Source: Desulfocapsa sp. | GTDB taxonomy: Bacteria; Desulfobacterota; Desulfobulbia; Desulfobulbales; Desulfocapsaceae | DNA length: 64,000 nt | Direction: 5' to 3' | Assembly: GCA_013792135.1 (NCBI GenBank) | Contig: VMSP01000121.1 | Coordinates: 1-64,000, forward strand | Made by a program: the position numbers and the translations under genes | Shown here: piece after piece, positions 29,809 through 39,498 of the stretch | Layout of the letters: every line of letters starts with the position of its first letter | How positions within the stretch are numbered: the first letter of the stretch is position 1 | The notes under the pieces: model-generated | The model's input: the letters and a program-made list of their open reading frames with translations, nothing else | The model's database searches: none | Told to the model about the DNA's origin: nothing

Positions 29809-32217
29809 CTACAGCTTGCCAACAAATTTCTTCCGAAAAACCACTTCTCGAAAAAATCTCACCATTCGCTGCCGACGCCCCAGCATCTTCACCTGCTCGG
29901 GTATCAGGCTGGAAGGAGCGATTTTCATCACCGCCATCTTGTACTCCACATGACTGGCAAAACGGTTATCCAGATACCAGGCATAGTTAAGCCCCATGAG
30001 CATTCCCGGAGGAGTAAAGCCTTCATCTCCATTGATCAGTCGGGTAAAATGGCCAGTATCGTTAGATGCCGGCAGCATCCGCGACAGTTCCAGATAGCAG
30101 CGCAGCTCCTCATCACTGAACCAGCAGCTTCGCTGCGGGGCCGGAAGCAGATGCAGATGATACACTTTGCCTAGAAAGACATCGTCAATCATCAGAGGCT
30201 GCATTTCCTTGTGGTGGGCATAATTCCCCAACAGAGACTGGCCCAGGGCCACTAGAAAAGCCACCTCAAAAGTCTTCTCCTGCACCAGCTGATCCTGTCT
30301 GATCTTAATCAGACCATCTTCAGGATCATAAAAAGAAAAAACGCTGTCCCATTTCTGACTGCGCCGCCACAGCTCCTGATCAACACAGACAATCCCCCGC
30401 ACATAGTCAAGATGAGCCAAGGGAATATCCCGATGACGCCAGAGGATATTTTGCACCATTCGCCGGATCCTGTCACTCAGCTCCAAAGCCGCTGGACAGG
30501 GACGTCCAGGTGTCACATGCTCCAGAGAAGGATCAAGAGCCTGCGCCAGCCCCTCAGAGATCTCAAGGGACAACTGAGCCATTCGCTCCTCTATCAGCCG
30601 ATACCGAGTAAAAGGGCGCTCTGCTGGTATTCCAAGATCCAAGGACGCTCCATACACCGAGGCCTTCGTGTGGGCAACATCCTTTTCGACGGTCTTAAAA
30701 TGATCAAAAATAGCCCATAAGGTCTTGATGACCTTGGCTAGATGGATAGGACCATGTTGAATGAACCCATGCTCGGCCAGTGCCATCTTGGAAAAAATGC
30801 CACACTCTATGGGAATAAAGCCCTGAACTTTGACTTGATCCCGGTCAAGATAGATGGGAATTTTTCCCTCCACTGCATAGTTCTGGAGTACAGAGGCCGG
30901 TACATCCTTGAGCGACAGGCAGAGCACCTGATCAAAAAGCCCTTTTGTCCCTCCGGGGATATTACGGTCATAGGCCCTGAGCAGATCAGAAACATGAAAC
31001 TTGCGCTCGACATCACCTATGCTTCGATCCGTCTCTCCTGCCTGTACCCAGAGATTAGAAACCAGAATTTTTAATGCTGTGGTATTATTACGAACCGCCT
31101 GGGCAAGGCCTGGAACCTGAAATATGGGAATCAATGAGCTGTAGAGACTGCCTGGCGCCATGACCAGGATATCTGCCTGAGCAATCACACTCAAAACTTC
31201 AGAATACACATGAGGTTTTGAGCAGAACTCAACGAAAACACGTTCAACAGGATAACCACGCTGAGCACATCCTGATTTGTATTCACCGGCAACCAACACC
31301 CCGTTACTGTAAAGCACACTTAACTGGGCCTGGGTGGATGTACAGGGCAGAACAGCCTGTTCCTCCGCTCCAAGAATTGCGGTAAGAATCGCCAATCCAC
31401 GGGCCAAAGGAGCCGCCAGCAGATCATGACTGACCATGAGTTCATCATTGCTGATCTCTGGCGGAATTTCGGCATAGATAGCTGCAGCCAGAATAAGATT
31501 GCCCAGACAGTGCGGCCGGGAAAGGGTAGGCTCAAGACGAGGATCGGAAAACAAATGATCGATCAATCCTGCCAGCGCTTCTCCCATGGGTAGCGGCAAA
31601 CAGGCAAGATCAACACCTGCCTGGGTCACAAGCATGGCAGCAGAATCAGGCCTCTGTTCGAATCGATGATTAAACAGCAATGACAACAGCGAGACTACCT
31701 CCACAGCCCGGGTCAAGGTAAGGCCATAAAGGGACTGGAGCCTGCCGGACTGGATGGAAGAGAGGAGGACATGGCGAAGATCTCCAAGGGCGATAAGGGG
31801 CAGGTCTTTCTGCAGCTCGCCGGTGGAACCACCATCGTCTGTCACACAGACAATGGAGCGGGTATGGGGAAAAAGCTCTTTCAGGCCGACAAAAGGCTTA
31901 CGGGCCCAGGTGGCACTGCGACTGTCACCGCCAATAAGATTGGAGAGCCCTGTGCCGCCGCCAAAGACCACAATCCGGACTCCCTCAACGACCTTATCTT
32001 CGAGGGCTGCGCGTAGATGCTGAAACTGGCTTGCAGTTTCAGCATCAAGAGACGCCGGTTCTCCATAGAGAACCAGCTCCACCAGCTTTTCACGTAGATC
32101 ACTATGGGGGAGCAGGTCAAACGCCGACAACTGCCTGGCCATCAGTTGCTCCAGAGCACGTCCTAGTGCGTCCTGCTCCCCATTGCCTAATGAATACCCT
32201 TCAGATAATTGTGACAC
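29809..32217 (-). CDS. YvcK/CofD-like protein with long extensions
   Basis: IVVFGGGTGLSNLIGG, VCVTDDGGSTGELQKDL, ALGDLRHVL, ILVMAPGSLYSSLIPIF; 802 aa. Confidence 0.82.
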   Translation of the reverse strand: MSQLSEGYSLGNGEQDALGRALEQLMARQLSAFDLLPHSDLREKLVELVLYGEPASLDAETASQFQHLRAALEDKVVEGVRIVVFGGGTGLSNLIGGDSRSATWARKPFVGLKELFPHTRSIVCVTDDGGSTGELQKDLPLIALGDLRHVLLSSIQSGRLQSLYGLTLTRAVEVVSLLSLLFNHRFEQRPDSAAMLVTQAGVDLACLPLPMGEALAGLIDHLFSDPRLEPTLSRPHCLGNLILAAAIYAEIPPEISNDELMVSHDLLAAPLARGLAILTAILGAEEQAVLPCTSTQAQLSVLYSNGVLVAGEYKSGCAQRGYPVERVFVEFCSKPHVYSEVLSVIAQADILVMAPGSLYSSLIPIFQVPGLAQAVRNNTTALKILVSNLWVQAGETDRSIGDVERKFHVSDLLRAYDRNIPGGTKGLFDQVLCLSLKDVPASVLQNYAVEGKIPIYLDRDQVKVQGFIPIECGIFSKMALAEHGFIQHGPIHLAKVIKTLWAIFDHFKTVEKDVAHTKASVYGASLDLGIPAERPFTRYRLIEERMAQLSLEISEGLAQALDPSLEHVTPGRPCPAALELSDRIRRMVQNILWRHRDIPLAHLDYVRGIVCVDQELWRRSQKWDSVFSFYDPEDGLIKIRQDQLVQEKTFEVAFLVALGQSLLGNYAHHKEMQPLMIDDVFLGKVYHLHLLPAPQRSCWFSDEELRCYLELSRMLPASNDTGHFTRLINGDEGFTPPGMLMGLNYAWYLDNRFASHVEYKMAVMKIAPSSLIPEQVKMLGRRQRMVRFFREVVFRKKFVGKL

Positions 32218-32222
32218 GGAAA

Positions 32223-33149
32223 CTAAATTCCTGTCGCTTCCATCTGTTTCTGCACTGCTGCCACCGACAGGGCCATGGCAGCCTTCTCATCACTGGTCAG
32301 CTCAAACTCAAGGATTCTTTCCACACCGCCAGCACCAATCACCACCGGCACCCCGAGAAAATAACCGTTTATGCCGAACTCACCTTCCAGATAGGCCGCG
32401 CATGGCAGCACCCGTTGAGAGTCTGTGAGCACGGCCTCTGCCATCTCCACCGCTGCCAGCCCGGGAGTATAAAAGGCTGAACCTGTCTTCAGGTGATTGA
32501 CGATTTCAATTCCACCTTTCTGAGTCCGATCGACAATCTGAGCAATTTTTTCAGCAGAGAGGAGATCGGTGATGGGAACACCTGCCACATTGGCCAGGCG
32601 AACAAGGGGCATCATGTTATCACCATGGATTCCCATGACCAGAGCATTCACATCACGGGGGGCAACACCGATGGCCTCGGCCAGGAATGTGCGGTAGCGG
32701 GCGGAATCAAGCACTCCGGCCATACCGATCACTTTCTGTTTAGGATGGCCGGTCACCTTGAAGGCGGTGTGCACCATGGCGTCAATGGGATTGGTGACCA
32801 CGATCAGCACACAATCCGGTGAATGTTTAACTGCCTCCTCGGCACAGGCCTTGACGATAGAGACATTGATGGTAAGCAAATCATCACGGGACATCCCGGG
32901 CTTACGGGCAAGGCCAGCGGCAATGATCACCACGTCAGAATTGACCGTATCCTTGTAATCATTGCTTCCCGTCACCCGGTATTTGAACCCTTCAACCGGT
33001 CCGCATTGCAACAAATCCAGGGCCTTGCCTTGAGGAATCCCCTCCGCCACATCCAGAAGCACCACATCCCCAAGATTTTTCGCCGCCGCCCAGTGCGCTG
33101 CTGTTGCTCCGACATTTCCTGCCCCGATAATTGTAATCTTCTTTCTCAT
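32223..33149 (-). CDS. mdh: Malate dehydrogenase
   Basis: [66 protein letters not shown]. Confidence 0.95.
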   Translation of the reverse strand: MRKKITIIGAGNVGATAAHWAAAKNLGDVVLLDVAEGIPQGKALDLLQCGPVEGFKYRVTGSNDYKDTVNSDVVIIAAGLARKPGMSRDDLLTINVSIVKACAEEAVKHSPDCVLIVVTNPIDAMVHTAFKVTGHPKQKVIGMAGVLDSARYRTFLAEAIGVAPRDVNALVMGIHGDNMMPLVRLANVAGVPITDLLSAEKIAQIVDRTQKGGIEIVNHLKTGSAFYTPGLAAVEMAEAVLTDSQRVLPCAAYLEGEFGINGYFLGVPVVIGAGGVERILEFELTSDEKAAMALSVAAVQKQMEATGI

Positions 33150-33338
33150 CTTTTCTTCCTTATTGGTTGATAGTTCATATTTTTTTCACAATCATTATAA
33201 TTCCACTGTTCAACAAATCAAAATCTATCTTAACACATACTCAACTTATTTACATGCCCCTCCACCCTTCTCTCATCCTCAGGACATATCCCCATTAAAG
33301 AGTATCAAGGGCAGAAGTATCGGGGTCAAACTCTACCT

Positions 33339-35450
33339 TTATCGCACTGCAATTATATAAACCTTTCCGTCGCTGAAAAATTGATCTCCTATGAAATTTT
33401 TACCAATAAGAGGTTTTACAAGTTGTGCCATCAAATGACTTTCAATTTCCCCAGTACGCTCAAGGTTCAAATACAACAACTCTCGTTCCGTGTCCAAATC
33501 AGGAGCAATTTTCGGAATAATGCCCCATTTAAAGCCATTATTGGCATTAACTAAGCCAACGTAGATAGTATTCTCACTGTTTAATGCAAAGTTTGTCCGC
33601 CATACTTTCACATGATGGGCATTGCTGAGCCAATTTGATCCGGGAACTTTTGCAAAACCAAGATCCTGCATTTTGGCATTCCAGAAAGAAGGCGAAATCG
33701 GCGCAGAAGGATGGGGCGTTTTTACTATCAGGGCCTTAACTGCTTTAACAAATGAGGTTATATCAGCCTTGTCGGTAAGAATCCACCCTGCCTGCTGCAG
33801 TGCTGCGACCAGATGTCTATCATCTTTGGCCAGGAAAATATAGTTTATTGGCTCTTGTTTGTCACCTGTCAGTGTCTCAGTATATTTCATCTGCTCATTG
33901 CTGAAGATATCGGTACTGTTCGAGACAACAACTGTGCTTTTTGATGGGATTGATGCCAGTAACGGATGGTAATTCATCACAAATCCGGCATAAATCAGGA
34001 TAGCGATTAAAACGAGAACGAAAGATACGGGACGAACTCCACCACCAAGTGATATGACTTGCTCACATCTTTCCTTATGTCTCAACCATTCGGAAAAAGA
34101 GACAGCGAGAATCAGCCACATCGCTCCGACAAGATAACCGCTCCATACGTCGCTTAAATAATGTTCCCCAAGATATACCCGGCTAAAGCCAATCGCTATG
34201 ATGATGAGAAGTGTTGTGAAAAATATATTTACCTTTCTATTCCAGCTTTGGGTAAAACGCATAAGAAGGTAGCCCACAAACCCGTAGAAAGCGACTGCTA
34301 CAGTTGCATGCCCACTTGGAAAAGAAAAAGAATGTTCCGCATAAACAACCATCTCCGGACGAGGACGATGAAAAGCCAGTTTACCCAAATAGGTAAATAT
34401 CCCACTGCCGGCAACAGCAATAAACAGGGGAAAAATACAATACTTTTTCCCCCACAACCAAAGTAGTGCACCCGAGATAAGAATAAAGACCAGTATGACC
34501 TGGCTTTTACCAAGCAGGGTTATCCAGGTAAAAAAACTGGTTAGTCCATCCGTACGCAAGACCATGAAGAGGTTCGCTATGCGAATATCTGCGGCAATGA
34601 TGGAGTCAGATGTTATCAGATCTTCCACGACCCCGCCAAACAAGGCCAGGACATAGACAAATGCCAGCGTGGAAATGGAGAGGGTCAATCCTGAAAACAG
34701 TGAGGTATCGCATCGTGCCTTCAAAAACGAGATACTTCGCGGATGTTCCTGCATCCATACAAACACGTGTTCATTTTTGATCACTGCCTCTTTGATAGAT
34801 TGGCCAAGAGAGGTGCAAATGATCCAGAATTGTTTTCCCCTCCTGACAATCAACCATTTGCAACAGTAAAGGATGCCGACAAATATGAGGGAAAGAGCAA
34901 AAAAAAGACCAGCGCGCGATAACCAGAGTGTCGCCAGATTAAGAGATTGTGCAAAGATGTAACCGGCAAGGACCCATTCAAAACCCCAGCCGATCGCACC
35001 GAGGACATTCCAGAACATGAATGTCCTTTGGTTCATCTTTACACTACCGGCAATAAAGGGGACAATCTCCTTGACGCTCGGGATAAATCGGCCAAGAAAA
35101 ATGCTTTTAGCACCATGGACGTCCAGGAAATGTTTTGCATTTTCAATATGGTTGACCTTGAAGAACCAGAAGCCACCTTTCAGCCATTGGGCGCCATACT
35201 TTCTCCCAAGATAGTAGTTTACATTATCTCCGATGATTGCTCCTAAGACAGAAAACCATATGAGATCACCTATATCAAGATAGCCGCGCGCAGAAAGCGC
35301 CCCAAGAAAAAGAATGATCGTTGAACCAGGCAAAATCAGGCCTATACCGATCGTTGTCTCGAGGAGAGCTGCAAAAAAAGCAAGCCAATAGCTCCCGACA
35401 CGAAAGTGCTCGATTGCCGGGAGCATATTATTAATGAAGTCTGCTACCAC
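33339..35450 (-). CDS. DedA (SNARE-associated) / PAP2 phosphatase / LssY-C-like fusion membrane protein
   Basis: DedA FLGRFIPSVKEIVPFIAGSVKM; PAP2 KLAFHRPRP…SFPSGHAT…SRVYLGEHYLSDV; LssY-like C-terminus DDRHLVAALQQAGW…. Confidence 0.85.
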   Translation of the reverse strand: MVADFINNMLPAIEHFRVGSYWLAFFAALLETTIGIGLILPGSTIILFLGALSARGYLDIGDLIWFSVLGAIIGDNVNYYLGRKYGAQWLKGGFWFFKVNHIENAKHFLDVHGAKSIFLGRFIPSVKEIVPFIAGSVKMNQRTFMFWNVLGAIGWGFEWVLAGYIFAQSLNLATLWLSRAGLFFALSLIFVGILYCCKWLIVRRGKQFWIICTSLGQSIKEAVIKNEHVFVWMQEHPRSISFLKARCDTSLFSGLTLSISTLAFVYVLALFGGVVEDLITSDSIIAADIRIANLFMVLRTDGLTSFFTWITLLGKSQVILVFILISGALLWLWGKKYCIFPLFIAVAGSGIFTYLGKLAFHRPRPEMVVYAEHSFSFPSGHATVAVAFYGFVGYLLMRFTQSWNRKVNIFFTTLLIIIAIGFSRVYLGEHYLSDVWSGYLVGAMWLILAVSFSEWLRHKERCEQVISLGGGVRPVSFVLVLIAILIYAGFVMNYHPLLASIPSKSTVVVSNSTDIFSNEQMKYTETLTGDKQEPINYIFLAKDDRHLVAALQQAGWILTDKADITSFVKAVKALIVKTPHPSAPISPSFWNAKMQDLGFAKVPGSNWLSNAHHVKVWRTNFALNSENTIYVGLVNANNGFKWGIIPKIAPDLDTERELLYLNLERTGEIESHLMAQLVKPLIGKNFIGDQFFSDGKVYIIAVR

Positions 35451-35545
35451 GAGTTATCCTTACAACTTGAAGTCAGGAGAGAAAACAAGGTATTGAATGC
35501 AGAGAATAAGGCCTGCTGTAAACCAGTCCCATTTGTATCACATGG

Positions 35546-35920
35546 TCAGCCGTCGATAGTTTTCTTGCGGAGTTCATAATAGACAATCAATAATAAACAA
35601 ATTGGAACACCAAAACCAATCATAAAGGGGGCAAACCTTACTATTCGCTCAAGCCAGCTTATATCCTCGGACATTATCTTCCAAATTTTGAAGGAAATAG
35701 GCAATATGATAAAAAGAAGTGTTGGTAAGAGAAACCAGAATGAGTTTTTTCCACCAGTCCTGGCAGAGCGTGCCGAAAAAAATGAAACTGCCATAACAAC
35801 AGCAGCAGAACATGCACCCCAGACAATACCATAAAAACTTGCAATCAGCGTACCGACCTGAAAGACAAGAAGCATGACAATGACGGTAGCGACAAGATAT
35901 TTAAGCGTTTTATTTGACAT
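35546..35920 (-). CDS. Small hypothetical membrane protein (124 aa)
   Basis: Four hydrophobic segments; no family recognised. Confidence 0.55.
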   Translation of the reverse strand: MSNKTLKYLVATVIVMLLVFQVGTLIASFYGIVWGACSAAVVMAVSFFSARSARTGGKNSFWFLLPTLLFIILPISFKIWKIMSEDISWLERIVRFAPFMIGFGVPICLLLIVYYELRKKTIDG

Positions 35921-35993
35921 TCATATCTCCATATTTCGTATGGTAAAAACTTCAGGAAACACTAACATACTTTCCGCTATCTACACTCTCAGC

Positions 35994-36767
35994 TTACACT
36001 TTCAACTTTTCGATATACTCTTCCACCCTCTGCAGATCCTCGGGGGTATCCACCTCAATGGAGTCGTGTTCGGTGAGGACCACCCTGATCTTGTACCCAT
36101 ATTCGAGGGCCCTCAGTTGTTCCAGCTTTTCAAAACGCTCCCACTCCCCTTCCGGCAGAGCTACAAAGGTAAGCAGGAATCCCTTACGATAGGCGTAAAA
36201 GCCCAGATGTTTATAATAAGTCGGCGACACCCCTTCCTCGGGATTCCGCTGGAAAGGGACAGGGGCACGGGAAAAATAGAGGGCGTTATAGTTATGATCA
36301 AAGACAGTCTTTACATGGTTCGGATCATTAATCTCCTCCGGCCTGATAATCTTGTAGATCAGCGTTGACATAGGCAGGGTAGGATCGTCCAACAGGGGCT
36401 GGGCCACCTGGGCCACCACTTCCGGGTCGAAGAGCGGCTGGTCCCCCTGGATATTGACCACCACATCATGCTCAGAGATATCGAGGAGTTCTGCAGCCTC
36501 AGCCAGACGGTCAGAACCTGATACATGATCACTCCTGGTCAGTACATACTCACCGCCAAAAGAGGCGACGCACTCACCGATCCGCATGTCATCGGTGGCA
36601 ACCACCACCCGGCTCAGGACCTCAACCTGCCGCGCCCGCTCCACTACATGCTGGATCATAGGCTTTCCGGCAATCAGGGCCAGGGGCTTTCCCTCAAAAC
36701 GATTGGAAAGATAGCGGGCCGGGATAATCGCCACGACCGCTGGGGTATGAATTTTTACAGGTTCCAT
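35994..36767 (-). CDS. kdsB: 3-deoxy-manno-octulosonate cytidylyltransferase
   Basis: VVAIIPARYLSNRFEGKPLALIAGKPMIQHVVERA, VVNIQGDQPLFDPEVV, KHLGFYAYRKGFL. Confidence 0.95.
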   Translation of the reverse strand: MEPVKIHTPAVVAIIPARYLSNRFEGKPLALIAGKPMIQHVVERARQVEVLSRVVVATDDMRIGECVASFGGEYVLTRSDHVSGSDRLAEAAELLDISEHDVVVNIQGDQPLFDPEVVAQVAQPLLDDPTLPMSTLIYKIIRPEEINDPNHVKTVFDHNYNALYFSRAPVPFQRNPEEGVSPTYYKHLGFYAYRKGFLLTFVALPEGEWERFEKLEQLRALEYGYKIRVVLTEHDSIEVDTPEDLQRVEEYIEKLKV

Positions 36768-36837
36768 ATCTTTAATTGGTGTATATTTTAGAAAACGGTT
36801 TAACTACGGAATTTCATCCTCACACTTCAGAGTACCC

Positions 36838-37671
36838 ATGACTGACCACTTTTACCCCACAGGGATGACCATTTCTCTGGCTGTGACCAGTGCCCCGGAC
36901 GATGACAAAGCACTCCAGCTCAAGGCACAAGCCCTGACAGAATCCCTCTACCCTAACGGCAAGCAGCCTAAAGAGGACAGCACAGCCGTCAGCAACTATC
37001 AGTTTTTACTGGTCTATACTGCAAAGGGCTTGGAGCTGCAAAACCTCAGCCCCGAGACAAAGCGCTATACAACAACCCTGTATGTAGATTTTGTGCATGG
37101 CAACACCGGATATCGCCGTCTCCATGGTGGTGGCATCCATCAACCTCTGGCCCGGGCCGCGGGCCTGAAATCAGGCTGGCGGCCAAGCATTGTCGATGCC
37201 ACCGCCGGACTTGGCATTGACGGCTTTATTCTGGCCAGCCTTGGCTGCAAGGTCACCATGATCGAACGATCTCCTGTGATCGGGGCACTGCTTGACGACG
37301 GACTGCAACGGGCTGCCACTCATCCGGCAACCAGGGATATCGTCGTCCAACGCCTCGAGCTCCTCATCGGTAATTCCGGTGAAATCATCACCACTCTTCC
37401 CGAGCAACCCGCCACCATATACCTGGACCCCATGTACCCCCATCGCCACAAATCCGCTCTCAATAAAAAAGAGATGCGGATCATCCGCGCACTTGTGGGC
37501 GATGATCAGGATGCTGCAGCCCTTTTGGAGAGCGCACTCCAGATTGCCACCAACCGGGTGGTGGTCAAACGACCTAAGGGCGCCCTTGAGCTCAACGCCA
37601 GACGACCATCTCATGTCGTGGAGATGCAAAACAGCCGCTTTGATGTGTACCTGACCGGACTCTCCAAATAG
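36838..37671 (+). CDS. rsmJ: 16S rRNA m2G1516 methyltransferase RsmJ-like
   Basis: IVDATAGLGIDGFILASLGCKVTMIERSPVIGALLDDGL; YLDPMYPHRHKSAL. Confidence 0.88.
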   Translation: MTDHFYPTGMTISLAVTSAPDDDKALQLKAQALTESLYPNGKQPKEDSTAVSNYQFLLVYTAKGLELQNLSPETKRYTTTLYVDFVHGNTGYRRLHGGGIHQPLARAAGLKSGWRPSIVDATAGLGIDGFILASLGCKVTMIERSPVIGALLDDGLQRAATHPATRDIVVQRLELLIGNSGEIITTLPEQPATIYLDPMYPHRHKSALNKKEMRIIRALVGDDQDAAALLESALQIATNRVVVKRPKGALELNARRPSHVVEMQNSRFDVYLTGLSK

Positions 37672-37695
37672 TACCCAGGCTGCTACCCGACTCTC

Positions 37696-38163
37696 TTATT
37701 TGTGATACTTTTCTCCGGCCTTGATGGTATAGGCGCGGTACAATTGTTCCAGAAGAAAAAGCCGTGTCATGTCATGGGTAAAAGTCATCTTTGACAAGGA
37801 AAGCAGGAGATCAGCCCGGGCCACCATTTCCTTTGAATGACCAAGAGGCCCGCCAATAAGCAGACTCACCTGCTTGACTCCTTGTTGTTCCCACTGGCCA
37901 ATCTGCTCAGCCAGACCTTCTGAGGTAAACTGGCGGCCACGAAAATCAAGGATCACCTTCAGGGCTCCGGCAGGGACATGACTGAGGAGCAGGCGGCCAT
38001 CCTCCTCCTTCTCCTGTTCTTCATTCCATTGGGATTTTTTTTTGTGCTGGATGCATTTTACCGAGACTTTTGTATAGTATTGCAGCCGTTTGGTAAACTC
38101 GGCAATCCCCTCTGCCAGATACGAATCCTTGGTCTTCCCCAGAAGCAGCAGTTCTAGTCTCAT
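37696..38163 (-). CDS. rlmH: 23S rRNA (pseudouridine1915-N3)-methyltransferase RlmH
   Basis: LLIGGPLGHS…LSLSKMTFTHDMTRLFLLEQLYRAYTIKAGEKYHK. Confidence 0.93.
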   Translation of the reverse strand: MRLELLLLGKTKDSYLAEGIAEFTKRLQYYTKVSVKCIQHKKKSQWNEEQEKEEDGRLLLSHVPAGALKVILDFRGRQFTSEGLAEQIGQWEQQGVKQVSLLIGGPLGHSKEMVARADLLLSLSKMTFTHDMTRLFLLEQLYRAYTIKAGEKYHK

Positions 38164-38185
38164 GACTCACGTCCAGCCAGCATTT

Positions 38186-38587
38186 TCAGCACTTAACGGT
38201 TCCCTGTGCTTCCGTTATCGATCTGAGAATACGACAGAATTTCTCATATGAAATATGCTGATTCATACCTGGACAGGATTCTTTGATGGTTGCAAAATTG
38301 TTTTCATCGGTCAGCAGCGAGGGATGCAGCGGCCACTGTCCGCAACGCCAGGGGCGTCCGGTATGGACTGTGCAGCCATTATCATAGAAGATACAATGAC
38401 CATCCACAATTTTCATCTGGGTGACATTACCAGTCACGCGCCAAAATTTTTCCCGCACCTCGTCTTCACTTAAGCCCAGGGCCTGAACCATGCGCTGCCG
38501 ATCATTCTCGTCAAGCGAGACGGTTGTCTCGCCCTGACAGCAATAGCCACAACGCTGACACTCAAATATCTGTTTCATCTCATCCAT
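38186..38587 (-). CDS. YkgJ-family cysteine cluster protein
   Basis: FECQRCGYCCQGETTVSL…GCTVHTGRPWRCGQWPLHPSL. Confidence 0.8.
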   Translation of the reverse strand: MDEMKQIFECQRCGYCCQGETTVSLDENDRQRMVQALGLSEDEVREKFWRVTGNVTQMKIVDGHCIFYDNGCTVHTGRPWRCGQWPLHPSLLTDENNFATIKESCPGMNQHISYEKFCRILRSITEAQGTVKC

Positions 38588-38652
38588 TTTTTATCCTGCG
38601 GCCTCTCTGGGCTCTTCAATCTGTAAGCCATACTTGTTAAATCAAGATTTCC

Positions 38653-39228
38653 TCACGCATTCCCCACCACATCATCATAGGTGGAAATATCTATTCCGTA
38701 CAACAGTGCCGCCCGCTGCCATTTTTCTTCATCGGGAATATCAAAAATAATGGCATCATCCGCAGGAACAACCAACCAACCTTCTGCCATCAGCTCCTGT
38801 TCCAACTGGCCTGGTCCCCAGCCGGCATACCCCAAAAGAAAAAGATATTTCTCCGGCCCCTGATCTTTGGCAATATCTTCAAGGAGCCTGGCCTCGCGAC
38901 TCAGGGATATCGTTGAGCTGACCGCTAACTGGTGCTCAGCCAGATACTCAGAACTAAACAGAATACAGGCTGTCATCGGCTCAACCGGCCCTCCATTATA
39001 GACCGACGGCATTTTTTTCCCAGGCACTGAGAGATTGGCGCCCATCAGGATTTCGTCCATGGTCAGAAATGGATTCGGCTGATTAATCACCAAAGCCATT
39101 GTCCCCTCATGACTATGGGCACAGACATAAAGAACCTGCTCACTGAAGCGCGGATCAGGCATCCGGGGAGTGGAGACGAGAAACGAACCGGTCAAGGTGT
39201 CAATTATGGCATTATTCTCTTGATTCAT
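38653..39228 (-). CDS. YqgE/AlgH family protein
   Basis: GSFLVSTPRMPDPRFSEQVLYVCAHSHEGTMALVINQP; YAGWGPGQLEQELMAEGWLV. Confidence 0.93.
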   Translation of the reverse strand: MNQENNAIIDTLTGSFLVSTPRMPDPRFSEQVLYVCAHSHEGTMALVINQPNPFLTMDEILMGANLSVPGKKMPSVYNGGPVEPMTACILFSSEYLAEHQLAVSSTISLSREARLLEDIAKDQGPEKYLFLLGYAGWGPGQLEQELMAEGWLVVPADDAIIFDIPDEEKWQRAALLYGIDISTYDDVVGNA

Positions 39229-39498
39229 TACTGTTCAATTCTTCCCATTCGATGTATTATAAAAAAAATAAAAAAATTCAGGCGTTGTTTTGCAAGAGCC
39301 ATCCTTTATTGAAAAACATACTATCGTTATTCAGAGAGCAAAAACAGCACAAGAAACCGGTAGCTCTTCACACTCCAATAGTGCTTCCTTCGGGGCGTCC
39401 TCGATGAAACGAGAAAGACTATTGCACAACAGCTCCATAACTTTTGCACATTACCCCAAATCCAAATCAATTACACCCGACATCCAAAAAAATCTATT

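Noticed and set aside
33313-33345. agtatcggggtcaaactctaccttt, reminiscent of sequence near RAYT/Y1 transposases
   Set aside because: Recognition is from memory only; no transposase gene or hairpin pair is present here.
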